Shown one piece after another: positions 1-7,047 of a stretch of 11,067 nt of DNA (positions within the stretch are counted from its first letter, which is position 1; the number at the start of each line of letters is the position of its first letter). Both the position numbers and the translations under genes were made by a program. The notes beneath the pieces are model-generated. The model was not told the DNA's origin. It saw only the letters and a program-made list of their open reading frames with translations, and did not search any database. The DNA is from Phycisphaerae bacterium (GTDB lineage: Bacteria > Planctomycetota > Phycisphaerae > UBA1845 > UTPLA1): the NCBI GenBank assembly GCA_016935885.1, contig JAFGQA010000335.1, positions 1 through 11,067 on the forward strand, given 5' to 3'.

Positions 1-87
1 AGGGAAAACAGTGGTTCGGAAACGCCGTTCCTGACCGTGAAAACCACCGGCGAGACGCCGGTGCCACAGTTTTGCCACGGGCTGCTA
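1..87 (+). repeat. 105-bp TIR repeat, copy A (cut by window edge, inside feoB)
   Basis: First of four copies of the same element, all in the same orientation (others at 8244-8349, 8504-8609, 10957-11061). The left end lies outside the window. Visible parts are the conserved core, an inner hairpin with 7-bp arms (CACCGGC and GCCGGTG) around a 5-base loop, and the right terminal inverted repeat ending near TTTTGCCACGGGCTGCTA. The copy lies within the feoB reading frame on the opposite strand, where it encodes residues from about 586 onward with no stop. No transposase is present, so it is best called a non-autonomous or REP-like element. Confidence 0.85.
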
Positions 88-1844
88 CGGGTTTGCTCCT
101 GGTGGTCGTCCAGGGCGGCGAGGCGGGCCTGAACGTCCGGCGGCAACTCGGACTCGTCGATGTACGGGAAGTAGCTGAGTGCCCAGATGAGGATGCAGGC
201 GGCGAAGATGATCGTGCCGGCGTGTGTGAGGAATACCCTGCTGCGATCCCACATGACGCGCAGGATGGGCAGGAGCCGTGGGACGTGGTAGGGCGGCAAC
301 TCCATGATGAACGTCGGGCGGGGGCCGGCGAGAAGCGTTTTCTTGAAGATTAAGGCCATCAGCAGTGCGGCGGCCGTACCGAGCACATACAGGCCGAACA
401 TGGTGCCGGCCTTGAGCCATGTGTTGTCGGCGAAGACGGCGGCGATGATGATGAGGTAGACGGGCATTCGGGCGGAGCAGCTCATCAATGGTGCCACGAG
501 GATGGTGGTGAAGCGGTCGCGTTTGTTCTCGATGGTGCGTGTGGCCATGATGCCGGGTATGGCGCAGGCATAGCAGGAGAGCAGCGGGATGAAGCTCCTG
601 CCGTGCAGACCGACGCGACTCATCAGGCGGTCCATGAGGAAGGCGGCGCGTGCCATGTAGCCGCTGTCTTCGAGGACGGCGAGGCAGAGGAACAGGATGC
701 AGATCTGGGGGAAGAAGATGATGACGGAGCCGACACCGGCGATGATGCCGTCCGTGATCAGCGATTTGAGCGGTCCTTCGTCGAACATCGGACCGATCCA
801 ATCGGTGAGGGCCTCCTGACCGGCTTCGATCAGGTCCATGAGGGGCTCGGCCCAGGAGAAGATGGAGAGGAACAAGACGAACATCAGCCCGATGAAGATG
901 ACGAGGCCGAAGACGCGATGCGTCAAGACGCGGTCGATTCGATCGGTGGGCGTGTGGCCAGTGTGGTCGGGAGATTCGGGCTCGGCGACGACGACCCGTT
1001 GGGCGACGTTCGAGATCCAGGCGTATCTGGCTTCGATGGCCTCTGCGGCGGCGTCGTTGCTGTGCTCGTCAACGACGGCGGCGGCGGCGCACAACTCGGC
1101 GGCATAGGGCGGGGCCAGGTCGGCGAGGTACTTCTCGGCGGATCTGCGGCTGGCGGCCTCTCCGGAGAGATAATCCGACAGCCACAGGAGGGCACTGCCG
1201 TGTGCGGCGTAGGGCGGCGTGGCGCCGGATCGGGCCATGGCGTCGGCGGCGCGTTCGATGGCATCTTCGAAGGGAGGAGGGAGGCGCCAGGGTCTTGGCG
1301 GTGGTTTGTGGTGGTCGACGTTGTCGAGGGCACGTCGGAGGTCGGTGATGCCAACGCCCTTCGTGGCGACGGTTGGTATCACGGGGACACCGAGCTCGTG
1401 GGTGAGGGCGTCGCAATCAACGTGCAGGCCCCGCTCGGCGGCGACGTCCATCATGTTGCAGGCGATGACGACGGGCATGCCGACGTCGAGGATCTGAGAA
1501 GCGAGATAGAGGTTTCGTTCGAGGTTGCTCGCATCGATGACGAGCAAGACGCCGTCGGGCCGCCGCGTGCCTTGGATGCGACCGAGCAAGGCGTCGCGGG
1601 CGATTTCCTGGTCGGGGGACCTGGCGGAGAGGCCGTAGGCGCCTGGCAGGTCAAGTAGCGTGACATCGGTTCCGGCGAGCGTGCCTTCGCGTTTTTCGAC
1701 GGTGACGCCGGGGTAGTTGCCGACCTTGTGTCGCAGGCCGGTCAGCGTGTTGAAGATGACGGTTTTTCCAGAGTTGGGATTTCCAGCGACGGCGACGCGC
1801 CGCTGGCCGGAGGAGAGTGCCACGCGCTCGGCACGCGCCACCAT
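1..1844 (-). CDS. feoB: FeoB ferrous iron transporter (partial, C-terminus off the window)
   Basis: FeoB is the inner-membrane Fe(II) transporter with an N-terminal GTPase domain. The frame stays open from ATG 1844 to the window edge (614 codons). Visible G motifs are G1 GNPNSGKT (residues 21-28), the G2 region GNYPGVTVE (42-50), G3 DLPG (65-68) and G4 NMMD (130-133). A helical linker of roughly 130 residues follows, then membrane segments starting at VFGLVIFIGLMFVLF. The FeoB gate regions are recognisable as SCYACAIPGIMATRTIE and PLMSCSARMPVY, the first varying from the more usual GCNVPA form. The start overlaps the feoA stop by one base, indicating translational coupling. From about R586 the protein is encoded by dispersed repeat copy A, in frame. 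This falls in the soluble loop after a membrane segment (ending ALSYFPYI). Whether the rest of FeoB continues beyond the repeat cannot be seen. The long open frames on the opposite strand are shadows. Confidence 0.95.
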   Translation of the reverse strand, partial: MVARAERVALSSGQRRVAVAGNPNSGKTVIFNTLTGLRHKVGNYPGVTVEKREGTLAGTDVTLLDLPGAYGLSARSPDQEIARDALLGRIQGTRRPDGVLLVIDASNLERNLYLASQILDVGMPVVIACNMMDVAAERGLHVDCDALTHELGVPVIPTVATKGVGITDLRRALDNVDHHKPPPRPWRLPPPFEDAIERAADAMARSGATPPYAAHGSALLWLSDYLSGEAASRRSAEKYLADLAPPYAAELCAAAAVVDEHSNDAAAEAIEARYAWISNVAQRVVVAEPESPDHTGHTPTDRIDRVLTHRVFGLVIFIGLMFVLFLSIFSWAEPLMDLIEAGQEALTDWIGPMFDEGPLKSLITDGIIAGVGSVIIFFPQICILFLCLAVLEDSGYMARAAFLMDRLMSRVGLHGRSFIPLLSCYACAIPGIMATRTIENKRDRFTTILVAPLMSCSARMPVYLIIIAAVFADNTWLKAGTMFGLYVLGTAAALLMALIFKKTLLAGPRPTFIMELPPYHVPRLLPILRVMWDRSRVFLTHAGTIIFAACILIWALSYFPYIDESELPPDVQARLAALDDHQEQTRSSPWQNCGTGVSPVVFTVRNGVSEPLFS

Positions 1845-2083
1845 CAAGGACCCTCGATGGAGACCGAGGAGGCCTCGGACTTCCGGACGCTGAGGCGGTA
1901 GCCGCGGACGAGGAGCTCGACGGGATCGCCCAGCGGGGCGACGCGAATGAGACGAACGGTTGTGCCACGTGTGAGGCCCATTTCGAGGAGATGGTTCCTC
2001 GTTTCAGCGGGGCCGCCGACGCGTGTGATTCTGCCGGACTCACCGGGGGCCAGTTCAGCAAGGAATCTGGGGGAGCTGTCCAT
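1844..2083 (-). CDS. feoA: FeoA, small SH3-like ferrous iron transport protein
   Basis: This 79-residue cytoplasmic protein matches the FeoA family, whose SH3-like domain is thought to regulate or dock on FeoB. The typical pattern is present: an early LxPGESGRI segment, a central HLLEMGLTRGTTVRLIRVAPLGDP block, and a terminal strand with GYRLSVRKSEASSVSIEG. The length is normal for a stand-alone FeoA. ATG 2083 has an AGGA about 10 bases upstream, and the stop TGA shares its last base with the feoB ATG. It is the first gene of the operon, about 75 bases downstream of the predicted transcription start. Confidence 0.95.
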   Translation of the reverse strand: MDSSPRFLAELAPGESGRITRVGGPAETRNHLLEMGLTRGTTVRLIRVAPLGDPVELLVRGYRLSVRKSEASSVSIEGP

Positions 2084-2143
2084 GTGTCGTGCGTCCTATG
2101 ATGCATGCCGTGCCGCAGGGCGGCAGTTGGGCCGCATCTTGTA

Positions 2144-2162
2144 ATTGAGACTCAATCTCAAT
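2144..2162 (-). promoter_or_regulatory. Fur-box-like operator of feoAB
   Basis: A perfect inverted repeat with 7-bp arms, ATTGAGA and TCTCAAT, separated by 5 bases. The TGAGA...TCTCA core matches known Fur boxes of the TTGAGAAT/ATTCTCAA type. It begins one base after the predicted -10 hexamer and covers the expected transcription start, so a bound repressor would block initiation. The position directly ahead of feoAB fits Fe(II)-Fur repression. The regulator gene itself is not in the window. Confidence 0.75.
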
Positions 2163-2163
2163 A

Positions 2164-2192
2164 TTTATATCGACTGCGGCGGGCGATGTCAA
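2164..2192 (-). promoter_or_regulatory. Sigma-70-type promoter of feoAB
   Basis: On the minus strand the -35 is TTGACA (2192-2187), the spacer is exactly 17 bases, and the -10 is TATAAA (2169-2164). This is the best promoter match in the window. The predicted start near 2157 leaves a leader of about 75 bases before feoA and lies inside the Fur-like palindrome. Confidence 0.8.
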
Positions 2193-2258
2193 CATCGTTC
2201 TTGGAGAATACCAAGAATCGGGTCCGTGACACTTCCGGCGGCATTCGATTCTGGGCGC

Positions 2259-2281
2259 CACGGGCGGCTTGTCCGCCCGTG
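2259..2281. repeat. Hairpin repeat, 9-bp stem (first of a related pair)
   Basis: Perfect 9-bp stem, CACGGGCGG paired with CCGCCCGTG, around the 5-base loop CTTGT. Read on the minus strand it has the same plan as the hairpin at 2314-2336: a flank beginning CACAC, a loop containing CAAG, and a GTGGC flank after the stem. The two stems differ in sequence yet both pair fully, as in a dispersed stem-loop family. There is no T-run, so it is not a clear terminator. Confidence 0.7.
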
Positions 2282-2313
2282 TGGTGTCTCTTGGTGGACG
2301 CATGGGGCACACG

Positions 2314-2336
2314 CACTGGCAGGCAAGCTGCCAGTG
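2314..2336. repeat. Hairpin repeat, 9-bp stem (second of a related pair)
   Basis: Perfect 9-bp stem, CACTGGCAG paired with CTGCCAGTG, around the 5-base loop GCAAG. The flanks CACACG before and GCACC after resemble the minus-strand flanks of the hairpin at 2259-2281, so the two look like inverted, diverged copies of one family. Confidence 0.7.
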
Positions 2337-2528
2337 GCACCCGCCTAAACTGTCATGGACCCCCAAGAATCCGTGTCCGCGCATGCGGTTCTGTCATCGC
2401 TGTCGGCGGGAGTGGCGTGTGCGTGTGTTGCGGATCGACCTGCTGGGGTGGCGACGGCGGGAGGCGTGGTCCGATATCTTCATAGGTATCAGGATGTTAG
2501 GATTGAATTGTCAGACGTTTGACGAGGA
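2337..2528. other. Intergenic DNA with no recognised gene
   Basis: Between the second hairpin and the end of the HU gene I see no convincing gene, RNA or terminator. One small plus-strand frame (2383-2532, 49 residues, beginning MRFCHRC) overlaps the end of the HU gene, has no clear ribosome binding site and matches nothing I recognise. Confidence 0.5.
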
Positions 2529-2861
2529 CTAATCCGGCGTGGCGGCGTGGAGGGGTGCGTTGCCGCGACTCGGTTCGTCGCGAGTGAGCCTGAGCTTCAT
2601 CACGCGACCGATCTTGAACTTGACCGTGCGCTTCTCGGGGACCTCGACGCGCTCAAGGGTCTTGGGGTTTTGGGCGACGCGGGCAGCTCTGACTTTGCTC
2701 TCGAAAACGCCGAAATCTCTAAACTCCAGGCGGTTACCGTTGCCAAGCTCATCAACGATTTCATCAAGGAAGGTTTGGATAATCCGTTTGACGACGACGC
2801 GTTTGTTGCCAGTCCGGTCTGCTATTCGGTCGATGAGTTCCTTCTTCGTGACGGTTCTCAT
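2529..2861 (-). CDS. HU/IHF-family DNA-binding protein
   Basis: A 110-residue histone-like protein that binds and bends DNA in the nucleoid. It opens with TKKELIDRIADRTG, the N-terminal helix of the family, followed by RLEFRDFGVFE (residues 44-54), the hinge into the beta arms. The arm tip has QNPKT (64-68), where most HU proteins have RNP, and then the strand RTVKFKIGRVMK. A tail of about 15 residues, rich in polar and Ala/Pro residues, extends past the usual family length of 90-95. ATG 2861 is chosen because homology begins there; the frame could extend upstream to 3134, but that part has no family resemblance. The ribosome binding site is weak (GGGGTG). It could be an HU homodimer or an IHF-like subunit; sequence alone does not decide. 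Confidence 0.93.
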   Translation of the reverse strand: MRTVTKKELIDRIADRTGNKRVVVKRIIQTFLDEIVDELGNGNRLEFRDFGVFESKVRAARVAQNPKTLERVEVPEKRTVKFKIGRVMKLRLTRDEPSRGNAPLHAATPD

Positions 2862-3012
2862 AACAGACACCCCGAATCGATTGTTTCGGTCTGCAGCGCC
2901 CAGCGAGTACACCGGCGGGCAAGGCGGTCGTTCGGAGATGGCAGCGTCGGACAACTGGCAACAACACCGTCCGTCAAGCGCCTCGCCTACCCAACGAGAC
3001 TGAACGTAAACT

Positions 3013-3042
3013 ATAGTACAGCAACTAGTTCCCGATTCGCAA
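3013..3042 (-). promoter_or_regulatory. Possible promoter of the HU-family gene
   Basis: On the minus strand, TTGCGA (3042-3037), an 18-base spacer and TACTAT (3018-3013) form a moderate sigma-70-like promoter. It would give a leader of about 135 bases before the HU gene. The gap to the divergent sialidase gene (2862-3166) otherwise shows only a weak stem at 3062-3082 (TTGGCG and CGCCAA, 9-base loop). I see no clear plus-strand promoter for the sialidase. Confidence 0.4.
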
Positions 3043-3166
3043 GCGTTTTTTGGGACAGATGTTGGCGGATGTGCTTCGCCAAGTCGTCTCGCCACCCGAC
3101 GATGCGGAGGTTCGATGGGAGGCGCGTTGACCATGGACGTTCGGAGCAGGCTTTCTGGAGCACCCC

Positions 3167-4369
3167 ATGTGCCGCGTGGTTGAATCGATCCTGGCTCAGA
3201 TTATCGGACATCTGTACTCCGTGTGTCGTGCGGGGTTCCCCGCGCGACGCTGCGCGCAACGGGTGTCGGTCGTCCTTACGGTCCTGCTCCTGGCCCACAG
3301 CCTTGCCGGTTGTAGCGAGGGGCGGATCTGCACCGAGTCACTGCCGGAGAGCGTCCCGTTCAACGCTCCGCCGACGGAGAGCCGAGCCCCCGGTGCGCCG
3401 TCGGACGAGGCGCCCCACTTTGTTACCGCCCGTATTCCGACAGAGCGAAGCAGGTTTCCGTACAACCACGCCGCCTCGATCGTCGAGTTGCCCAATGGCG
3501 ACCTCCTCACGGCCTGGGGTGCCGGCTCCCGTGAGCTCGGGCCGGACACGGTCATCCTGGTTTCGCGACGCGGCGTCGGCGAAATCTCCTGGTCCGAACC
3601 CGTCGTGGCCGCAGACAAGCCTGACTTTGCCGACGCCAACCCCGTTTTGTTCGTTGACGATGCCGGGACCGTTCACCTGTTCCATGTTGAGATGTTCGGC
3701 GATGCCTTTTGCCTTGGCACGGTCGTCGTCCAGACCAGCACGGACAACGGACGAAGCTGGTCCGCTTGCCGTCGGGCCCTCGACGCCGTCTGCGTTATGG
3801 TCAGGAACAAGCCGATCATCACGCGAACGGGGCGGTGGATCCTTCCGGGCTACGTCCAGGGCATTTATCAGTCGCAGTTTTGGATCAGCAGCGACGGCGG
3901 CTCGACGTGGCGCGGCACCGCCCCGCTGTTCTCGCTCCCGAACAACCTGCAGCCGGCCGTCGTCGAACTGGGCGACGGCTCCCTATTCGCCCTGACGCGA
4001 ACGGCAGCGGGCGGAGGCTTCATCTGGCAAGCGCGCTCCGCGGATGGTGGTGAGACATGGGCCCTTTGCAAACGCCTCGATCTGGCCAACCCCGATAGCG
4101 CTATCGACATGCTACGGCTCGCCGACGGCAGGCTGGTTCTTGTCTATAACAACAGCACGACGGAGCGGACACCCCTTGTGGCGACGATCTCCACTGATGA
4201 GGGCAAGACCTGGTCGCCAGCCAAGATCATCGAGGCCGGGCCCCCACAGTTGTCGTACCCTTCCATCACACAATCACGGAACGGCAATATCCACGTTGTG
4301 TATAGCTGCCGGCTGGAACACATCCAACACGCTGAATTCAATCTCGCCTGGCTTGACACCATGCCATAG
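3167..4369 (+). CDS. Sialidase-like BNR/Asp-box lipoprotein
   Basis: A 400-residue protein of the sialidase-like beta-propeller group (PF13088 type). Four Asp boxes are visible: STDNGRSW (191-198), SSDGGSTW (241-248), SADGGETW (291-298) and STDEGKTW (342-349). The N-terminal propeller pattern is also there: RIP at 89-91, then HAASIVELPNGDLLTAWGAGS, and RNKPI at 213-217. A hydrophobic stretch ends in the lipobox LAGC with Cys49, implying export and lipid anchoring. ATG 3167 has GGAG about 8 bases upstream; it makes an unusually long n-region, so GTG 3221 is a possible alternative. Family members cleave or bind terminal sugars such as sialic acid, but many in this group are uncharacterised, so the substrate is unknown. 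It is followed 10 bases later by atpC, probably on one transcript. Confidence 0.85.
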   Translation: MCRVVESILAQIIGHLYSVCRAGFPARRCAQRVSVVLTVLLLAHSLAGCSEGRICTESLPESVPFNAPPTESRAPGAPSDEAPHFVTARIPTERSRFPYNHAASIVELPNGDLLTAWGAGSRELGPDTVILVSRRGVGEISWSEPVVAADKPDFADANPVLFVDDAGTVHLFHVEMFGDAFCLGTVVVQTSTDNGRSWSACRRALDAVCVMVRNKPIITRTGRWILPGYVQGIYQSQFWISSDGGSTWRGTAPLFSLPNNLQPAVVELGDGSLFALTRTAAGGGFIWQARSADGGETWALCKRLDLANPDSAIDMLRLADGRLVLVYNNSTTERTPLVATISTDEGKTWSPAKIIEAGPPQLSYPSITQSRNGNIHVVYSCRLEHIQHAEFNLAWLDTMP

Positions 4370-4379
4370 ACGGTATTAC

Positions 4380-4793
4380 ATGATGCCCATGGCCAAGGAG
4401 TCTTCGCTTCAGTGCTCCGTCATCACGCCTGAGGAGCAGGTTCTCGAAACGACGGCGACCGCGGTTGTCATCCCCGCCCATGACGGTCTGATCGGTATTC
4501 TGAAGGACCGCGCCCCGCTTCTCTGCGAGTTGGGCACCGGTGTCCTGCGGGTTGATACGACCGACCAAGGCTCGAGGGAGTTCTGTGTCGACGGCGGCTT
4601 TGCCCAGGTTCTCAACAACGAGGTGATTGTCCTGACCGAGCGAGCCGCCGCCGCCGAAGACATCGTCCGCGCGGATGTGGAGAAGGCCCTCGCGGAGGCC
4701 GAGAAGATGCCCATGGACGGCGAGCAGGCCCTCAAGGATCGGCGCAGGGCCATCGATCGAGCCAGGACACAGCTCCGCATCGCAAGGAAGTAG
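4380..4793 (+). CDS. atpC: F1Fo ATP synthase epsilon subunit
   Basis: A 137-residue protein matching AtpC, the rotor subunit that links F1 to the c-ring and restrains ATP hydrolysis. The N-terminal beta-sandwich is clear: LQCSVITPEEQVLETTATAVVIPAHDG, then GILKDRAPLL and the strand FCVDGGFAQVLNNEVIVL. The C-terminal part is the usual helical hairpin, with RADVEKALAEAE and a final RAIDRARTQLRIARK. Three in-frame ATG codons (4380, 4383, 4389) are possible and none has a strong ribosome binding site; the first is given. The usual upstream partner atpD is absent: the gene sits 10 bases after a sialidase-like lipoprotein gene. Either the ATP synthase genes are split in this genome, or this is a second copy. 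Confidence 0.9.
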   Translation: MMPMAKESSLQCSVITPEEQVLETTATAVVIPAHDGLIGILKDRAPLLCELGTGVLRVDTTDQGSREFCVDGGFAQVLNNEVIVLTERAAAAEDIVRADVEKALAEAEKMPMDGEQALKDRRRAIDRARTQLRIARK

Positions 4794-4809
4794 CGTAAGG
4801 CAGCGTCTT

Positions 4810-4830
4810 GGGCGGAGAGGCAATCCGCCC
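4810..4830. repeat. Hairpin downstream of atpC
   Basis: 7-bp stem, GGGCGGA and TCCGCCC, around a 7-base loop, 16 bases after the atpC stop. No T-run follows. It may end or protect the sialidase-atpC transcript, or be another palindromic repeat. Confidence 0.45.
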
Positions 4831-4946
4831 GGGCTCCTCACTGAGCAAGGTCATTTGATGGCGCGGGCGGAACTCGTATCGGCTGCGGCTCGACTGTGGC
4901 GGATGGTCAATCGGCCATCGCATCGCTTCTCGCACTCGAACGGCCG

Positions 4947-4964
4947 CGCGGGCTGAAGCCCGCG
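4947..4964. repeat. Short GC-rich palindrome
   Basis: Perfect 8-bp arms, CGCGGGCT and AGCCCGCG, with a 2-base centre, followed by GCTCTTCTTC. It resembles the dispersed intergenic palindromes seen elsewhere in the window. A terminator role is possible but weak. Confidence 0.5.
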
Positions 4965-4989
4965 GCTCTTCTTCAGAAGTCGATTGGTA

Positions 4990-5172
4990 TAGAGCGTTTT
5001 AGGCTTGAGTGTGCATGCTCCATTGACGCTTCGTTGTAGCGTCGGCCCCCTGTGGCCGATGGGGATGACCAGTTTGCCAATGTTCCTCAAGGGTGAACGC
5101 TGACCGCTCCCTCACGGTCGCGGTTCCGATCGGCGTCGGCGGCATAGGCAAGCTCAAGCTTAAACTGCTCTA
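4990..5172. mobile_element. MITE-like element with 25-bp terminal inverted repeats
   Basis: The ends 4990-5014 and 5148-5172 are inverted repeats that match at 20 of 25 positions by eye. The outermost TAGAGC and GCTCTA are perfect, and GCTTGAG is conserved inside. The element is 183 bp with no open frame of note. Inside are two stem-loops, TCGGCC/GGCCGA (5042-5059) and GACCG/CGGTC (5102-5119). The outer TA at each end would fit a TA target duplication, as made by IS630/Tc1-like transposases. That assignment is inference, since no transposase is present. It fills most of the gap between atpC and the convergent SGNH gene. Confidence 0.6.
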
Positions 5173-5191
5173 GTCATCGCTGGAATCGGCA

Positions 5192-6502
5192 TCAGTTTTT
5201 CTCGGGCGTGTCGTTCAGGATTTCCTGTGCTATTCGCTCTGCAATGGTCTCCCTGCCGAGCGTGGTGAAATGACAGCATGCGTCACTGTAAGCCATATCG
5301 TGTTCAGTCGCGAACAGTTGGGTCAGATCAGTGAAGCGAATTCCCATTTCGGACAGACGCTTACCCTGCTCGATTAGCAGAGGATACCCGCTTTGGGCGC
5401 CGGGCCTGTAGGGATGATCCTCCTGGTATGCGATTCGTCGTTCTTCCTCTCCCATCGGCTTTGAGCCGGCGACATACTGATTCGGTTGCAGGAAGTGGAA
5501 GTACCGGATGCCGGCACCACGACAGATGCTGTCCATTTGCATGGAGCACCGCTTCCAAATCCCGACCAGATGTTCGTACAACTCCTGGTCATCCTTGAAC
5601 TCGATTCGCGGCCCCGTGACGACATAGGGTTCGGTGAGTCGCACTCTGTAGTCCCGGATTCGATCGGCCAAGCCGGCGTTCTCCTGGCGCATGGAGCGAT
5701 CTCGCAATCGCCAGATGAGGTTGCACGTGATCGAGTACCGCAAGTATGAGCCTGAGAACCACTTGCTCAAAGACGCGCGCTGCGATTCCAGGATCGCTTT
5801 TTCGCAAACAAGCTGGCGTAGGGCCGGATCGGGTAGTTGGCTTGTCTTCGGGTACCAGCTTCGAGGGTATATCGGGAACACGTTTTTCGTTGCGTTGCCT
5901 TCGTTGTGCAGGGCGACCTCATTGAAGCCGTCGAGATTGACGACGATGTCGAATTCACCTCCGAGGGCGAGGATGTAATTCAATGTCATCAGTTGTTGCG
6001 GTTGCTTGTACCCTCCGATGGCAAGGTTGAGAAGGACGATCTGCTTATCCGCAAAGCGGGGCGAGTCTTGCAGATGCTCCACGAGTGTTTGCTTGGCGCG
6101 GTCAGCAAGACGATACGCCACAGAGCCCCCCATCATGCCGATGATGACTTTGTCATCGGCCCGGTGCTGAATGGGGTCTATCAGTTGGCCGTACCCAAAT
6201 GTGGAGATGTACTTCGAGCTGGCGGGGTTGGCAACATAGCCGACGTAGGGGTGCAGGATCTCCGGGGGCGTGTGCGTGCTTGCTTGTTCGAGGTCATCTT
6301 CCTGGGCAATGAAATCACGGGGCGTCTCGGCCCGAGCCCAGGAGAAGGAATGCCCCTCGACGATCCAGAAGCCGATGAACGAGCTGAGCTCTATGAAGAT
6401 GATTATGAAGAGGATCAGGAGCAAGCGAAATGCGATTCGTTTCCGCAACGAGAGCTGTGACACACGTGCAGGCTTCTGATTGGTCCGAACGGCTGTGCTC
6501 AT
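5192..6502 (-). CDS. Membrane-anchored SGNH/GDSL-type protein
   Basis: A 436-residue protein with a short basic cytoplasmic start, one membrane segment at about residues 24-48, and a long extracytoplasmic domain. The SGNH blocks can be followed: MMGGS with candidate nucleophile Ser127, a glycine block NLAIGGY (159-165), and NLDGFNEV with candidate Asn194. Near the end, DACCHF carries Asp407 and His411, where the family has its Asp-His pair. The Asp-His spacing is three residues rather than the more usual two, so the exact catalytic Asp is uncertain. Such proteins are often esterases or acyl/acetyl-transferring enzymes on surface sugars, but I cannot name the substrate. ATG 6502 is preferred over GTG 6535; a purine-rich GGGAGGGA lies rather far upstream. 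It lies 70 bases downstream of uspA on the same strand and may share its transcript. Confidence 0.75.
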   Translation of the reverse strand: MSTAVRTNQKPARVSQLSLRKRIAFRLLLILFIIIFIELSSFIGFWIVEGHSFSWARAETPRDFIAQEDDLEQASTHTPPEILHPYVGYVANPASSKYISTFGYGQLIDPIQHRADDKVIIGMMGGSVAYRLADRAKQTLVEHLQDSPRFADKQIVLLNLAIGGYKQPQQLMTLNYILALGGEFDIVVNLDGFNEVALHNEGNATKNVFPIYPRSWYPKTSQLPDPALRQLVCEKAILESQRASLSKWFSGSYLRYSITCNLIWRLRDRSMRQENAGLADRIRDYRVRLTEPYVVTGPRIEFKDDQELYEHLVGIWKRCSMQMDSICRGAGIRYFHFLQPNQYVAGSKPMGEEERRIAYQEDHPYRPGAQSGYPLLIEQGKRLSEMGIRFTDLTQLFATEHDMAYSDACCHFTTLGRETIAERIAQEILNDTPEKN

Positions 6503-6572
6503 TTGGGAATCTCGATCCCTCCCATGTCGGCGCACTTGCGCGCCCTGTATGGGTCTACTCCGTGCCCGCCAG

Positions 6573-7043
6573 CTATGGCATCACGAAATCGTGTTCCGGA
6601 TGGCGGATCGTCAACACGGGGCAAGGCGCTTTGCGTACGACGCGTTCGGCTACCGAGCCCATCAGCGCGTGTTTCAGCCCGCTGCGGCCATGCGTTCCAA
6701 GGACGATCAGGTCGATATCCTTCTCCCTCGCGTATCGGATGATCTCCATGAAGGGCCGGCCCATATGCACGTCAGTGACGACCTTGAAGTTCACATCCGC
6801 GAGGTGCTCCTGGGCGAACTGCTCCATCTCACGCGTCGAAATCGCCAGCAATTCATCCGGCGGGGGGCCCGCCGGTACGCTGTTCGGCCCCATTGCCATC
6901 CAGTATTGGGATGCCTCGTCCACCACGTGCAAGACGTGCAACTCGGCTTTGTAGGCCTCGGCAAACGAGCGGGCATAGCGCAGGCCGTGGAGTGACAACT
7001 CCGAGAAGTCGAAGGGAAACAGGATTCTTTGCAGCTTGATCAT
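6573..7043 (-). CDS. Universal stress protein, UspA family
   Basis: A 156-residue single-domain Usp. The first strand is IKLQRILFPFDFSELS with Asp12, the usual nucleotide-contacting position. The ATP-binding signature G-2x-G-9x-G-S is intact: Gly116, Gly119, then Gly129-Ser130, within GTHGRSGLKHALMGSVAERV. The protein ends with the typical APCPVLTIR strand. Members with this motif bind ATP and often dimerise; they act in stress survival, and the exact role is rarely known. ATG 7043 is fixed by a very strong ribosome binding site. The frame extends much further upstream, but that part is low-complexity read-through of the lipA antisense strand and is not gene. Confidence 0.93.
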   Translation of the reverse strand: MIKLQRILFPFDFSELSLHGLRYARSFAEAYKAELHVLHVVDEASQYWMAMGPNSVPAGPPPDELLAISTREMEQFAQEHLADVNFKVVTDVHMGRPFMEIIRYAREKDIDLIVLGTHGRSGLKHALMGSVAERVVRKAPCPVLTIRHPEHDFVMP

Positions 7044-7047
7044 GGGG

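Noticed and set aside
603..1658. Long plus-strand open frame of 351 codons
   Set aside because: It lies opposite feoB, whose GTPase and gate motifs are unmistakable; the plus-strand product is biased in composition and has no family resemblance.
2383..2532. Small plus-strand frame beginning MRFCHRC, suggestive of a zinc ribbon
   Set aside because: It has one CxxC only, no ribosome binding site, overlaps the HU gene end, and lies in repeat-rich DNA.
2547..3995. Long plus-strand open frame of 482 codons
   Set aside because: It overlaps the HU-family gene on the other strand and the sialidase in another frame; both have clear motifs and this frame has none.
4810..4830. Rho-independent terminator after atpC
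   Set aside because: The stem is good but no T-run follows, so it is kept only as a hairpin.
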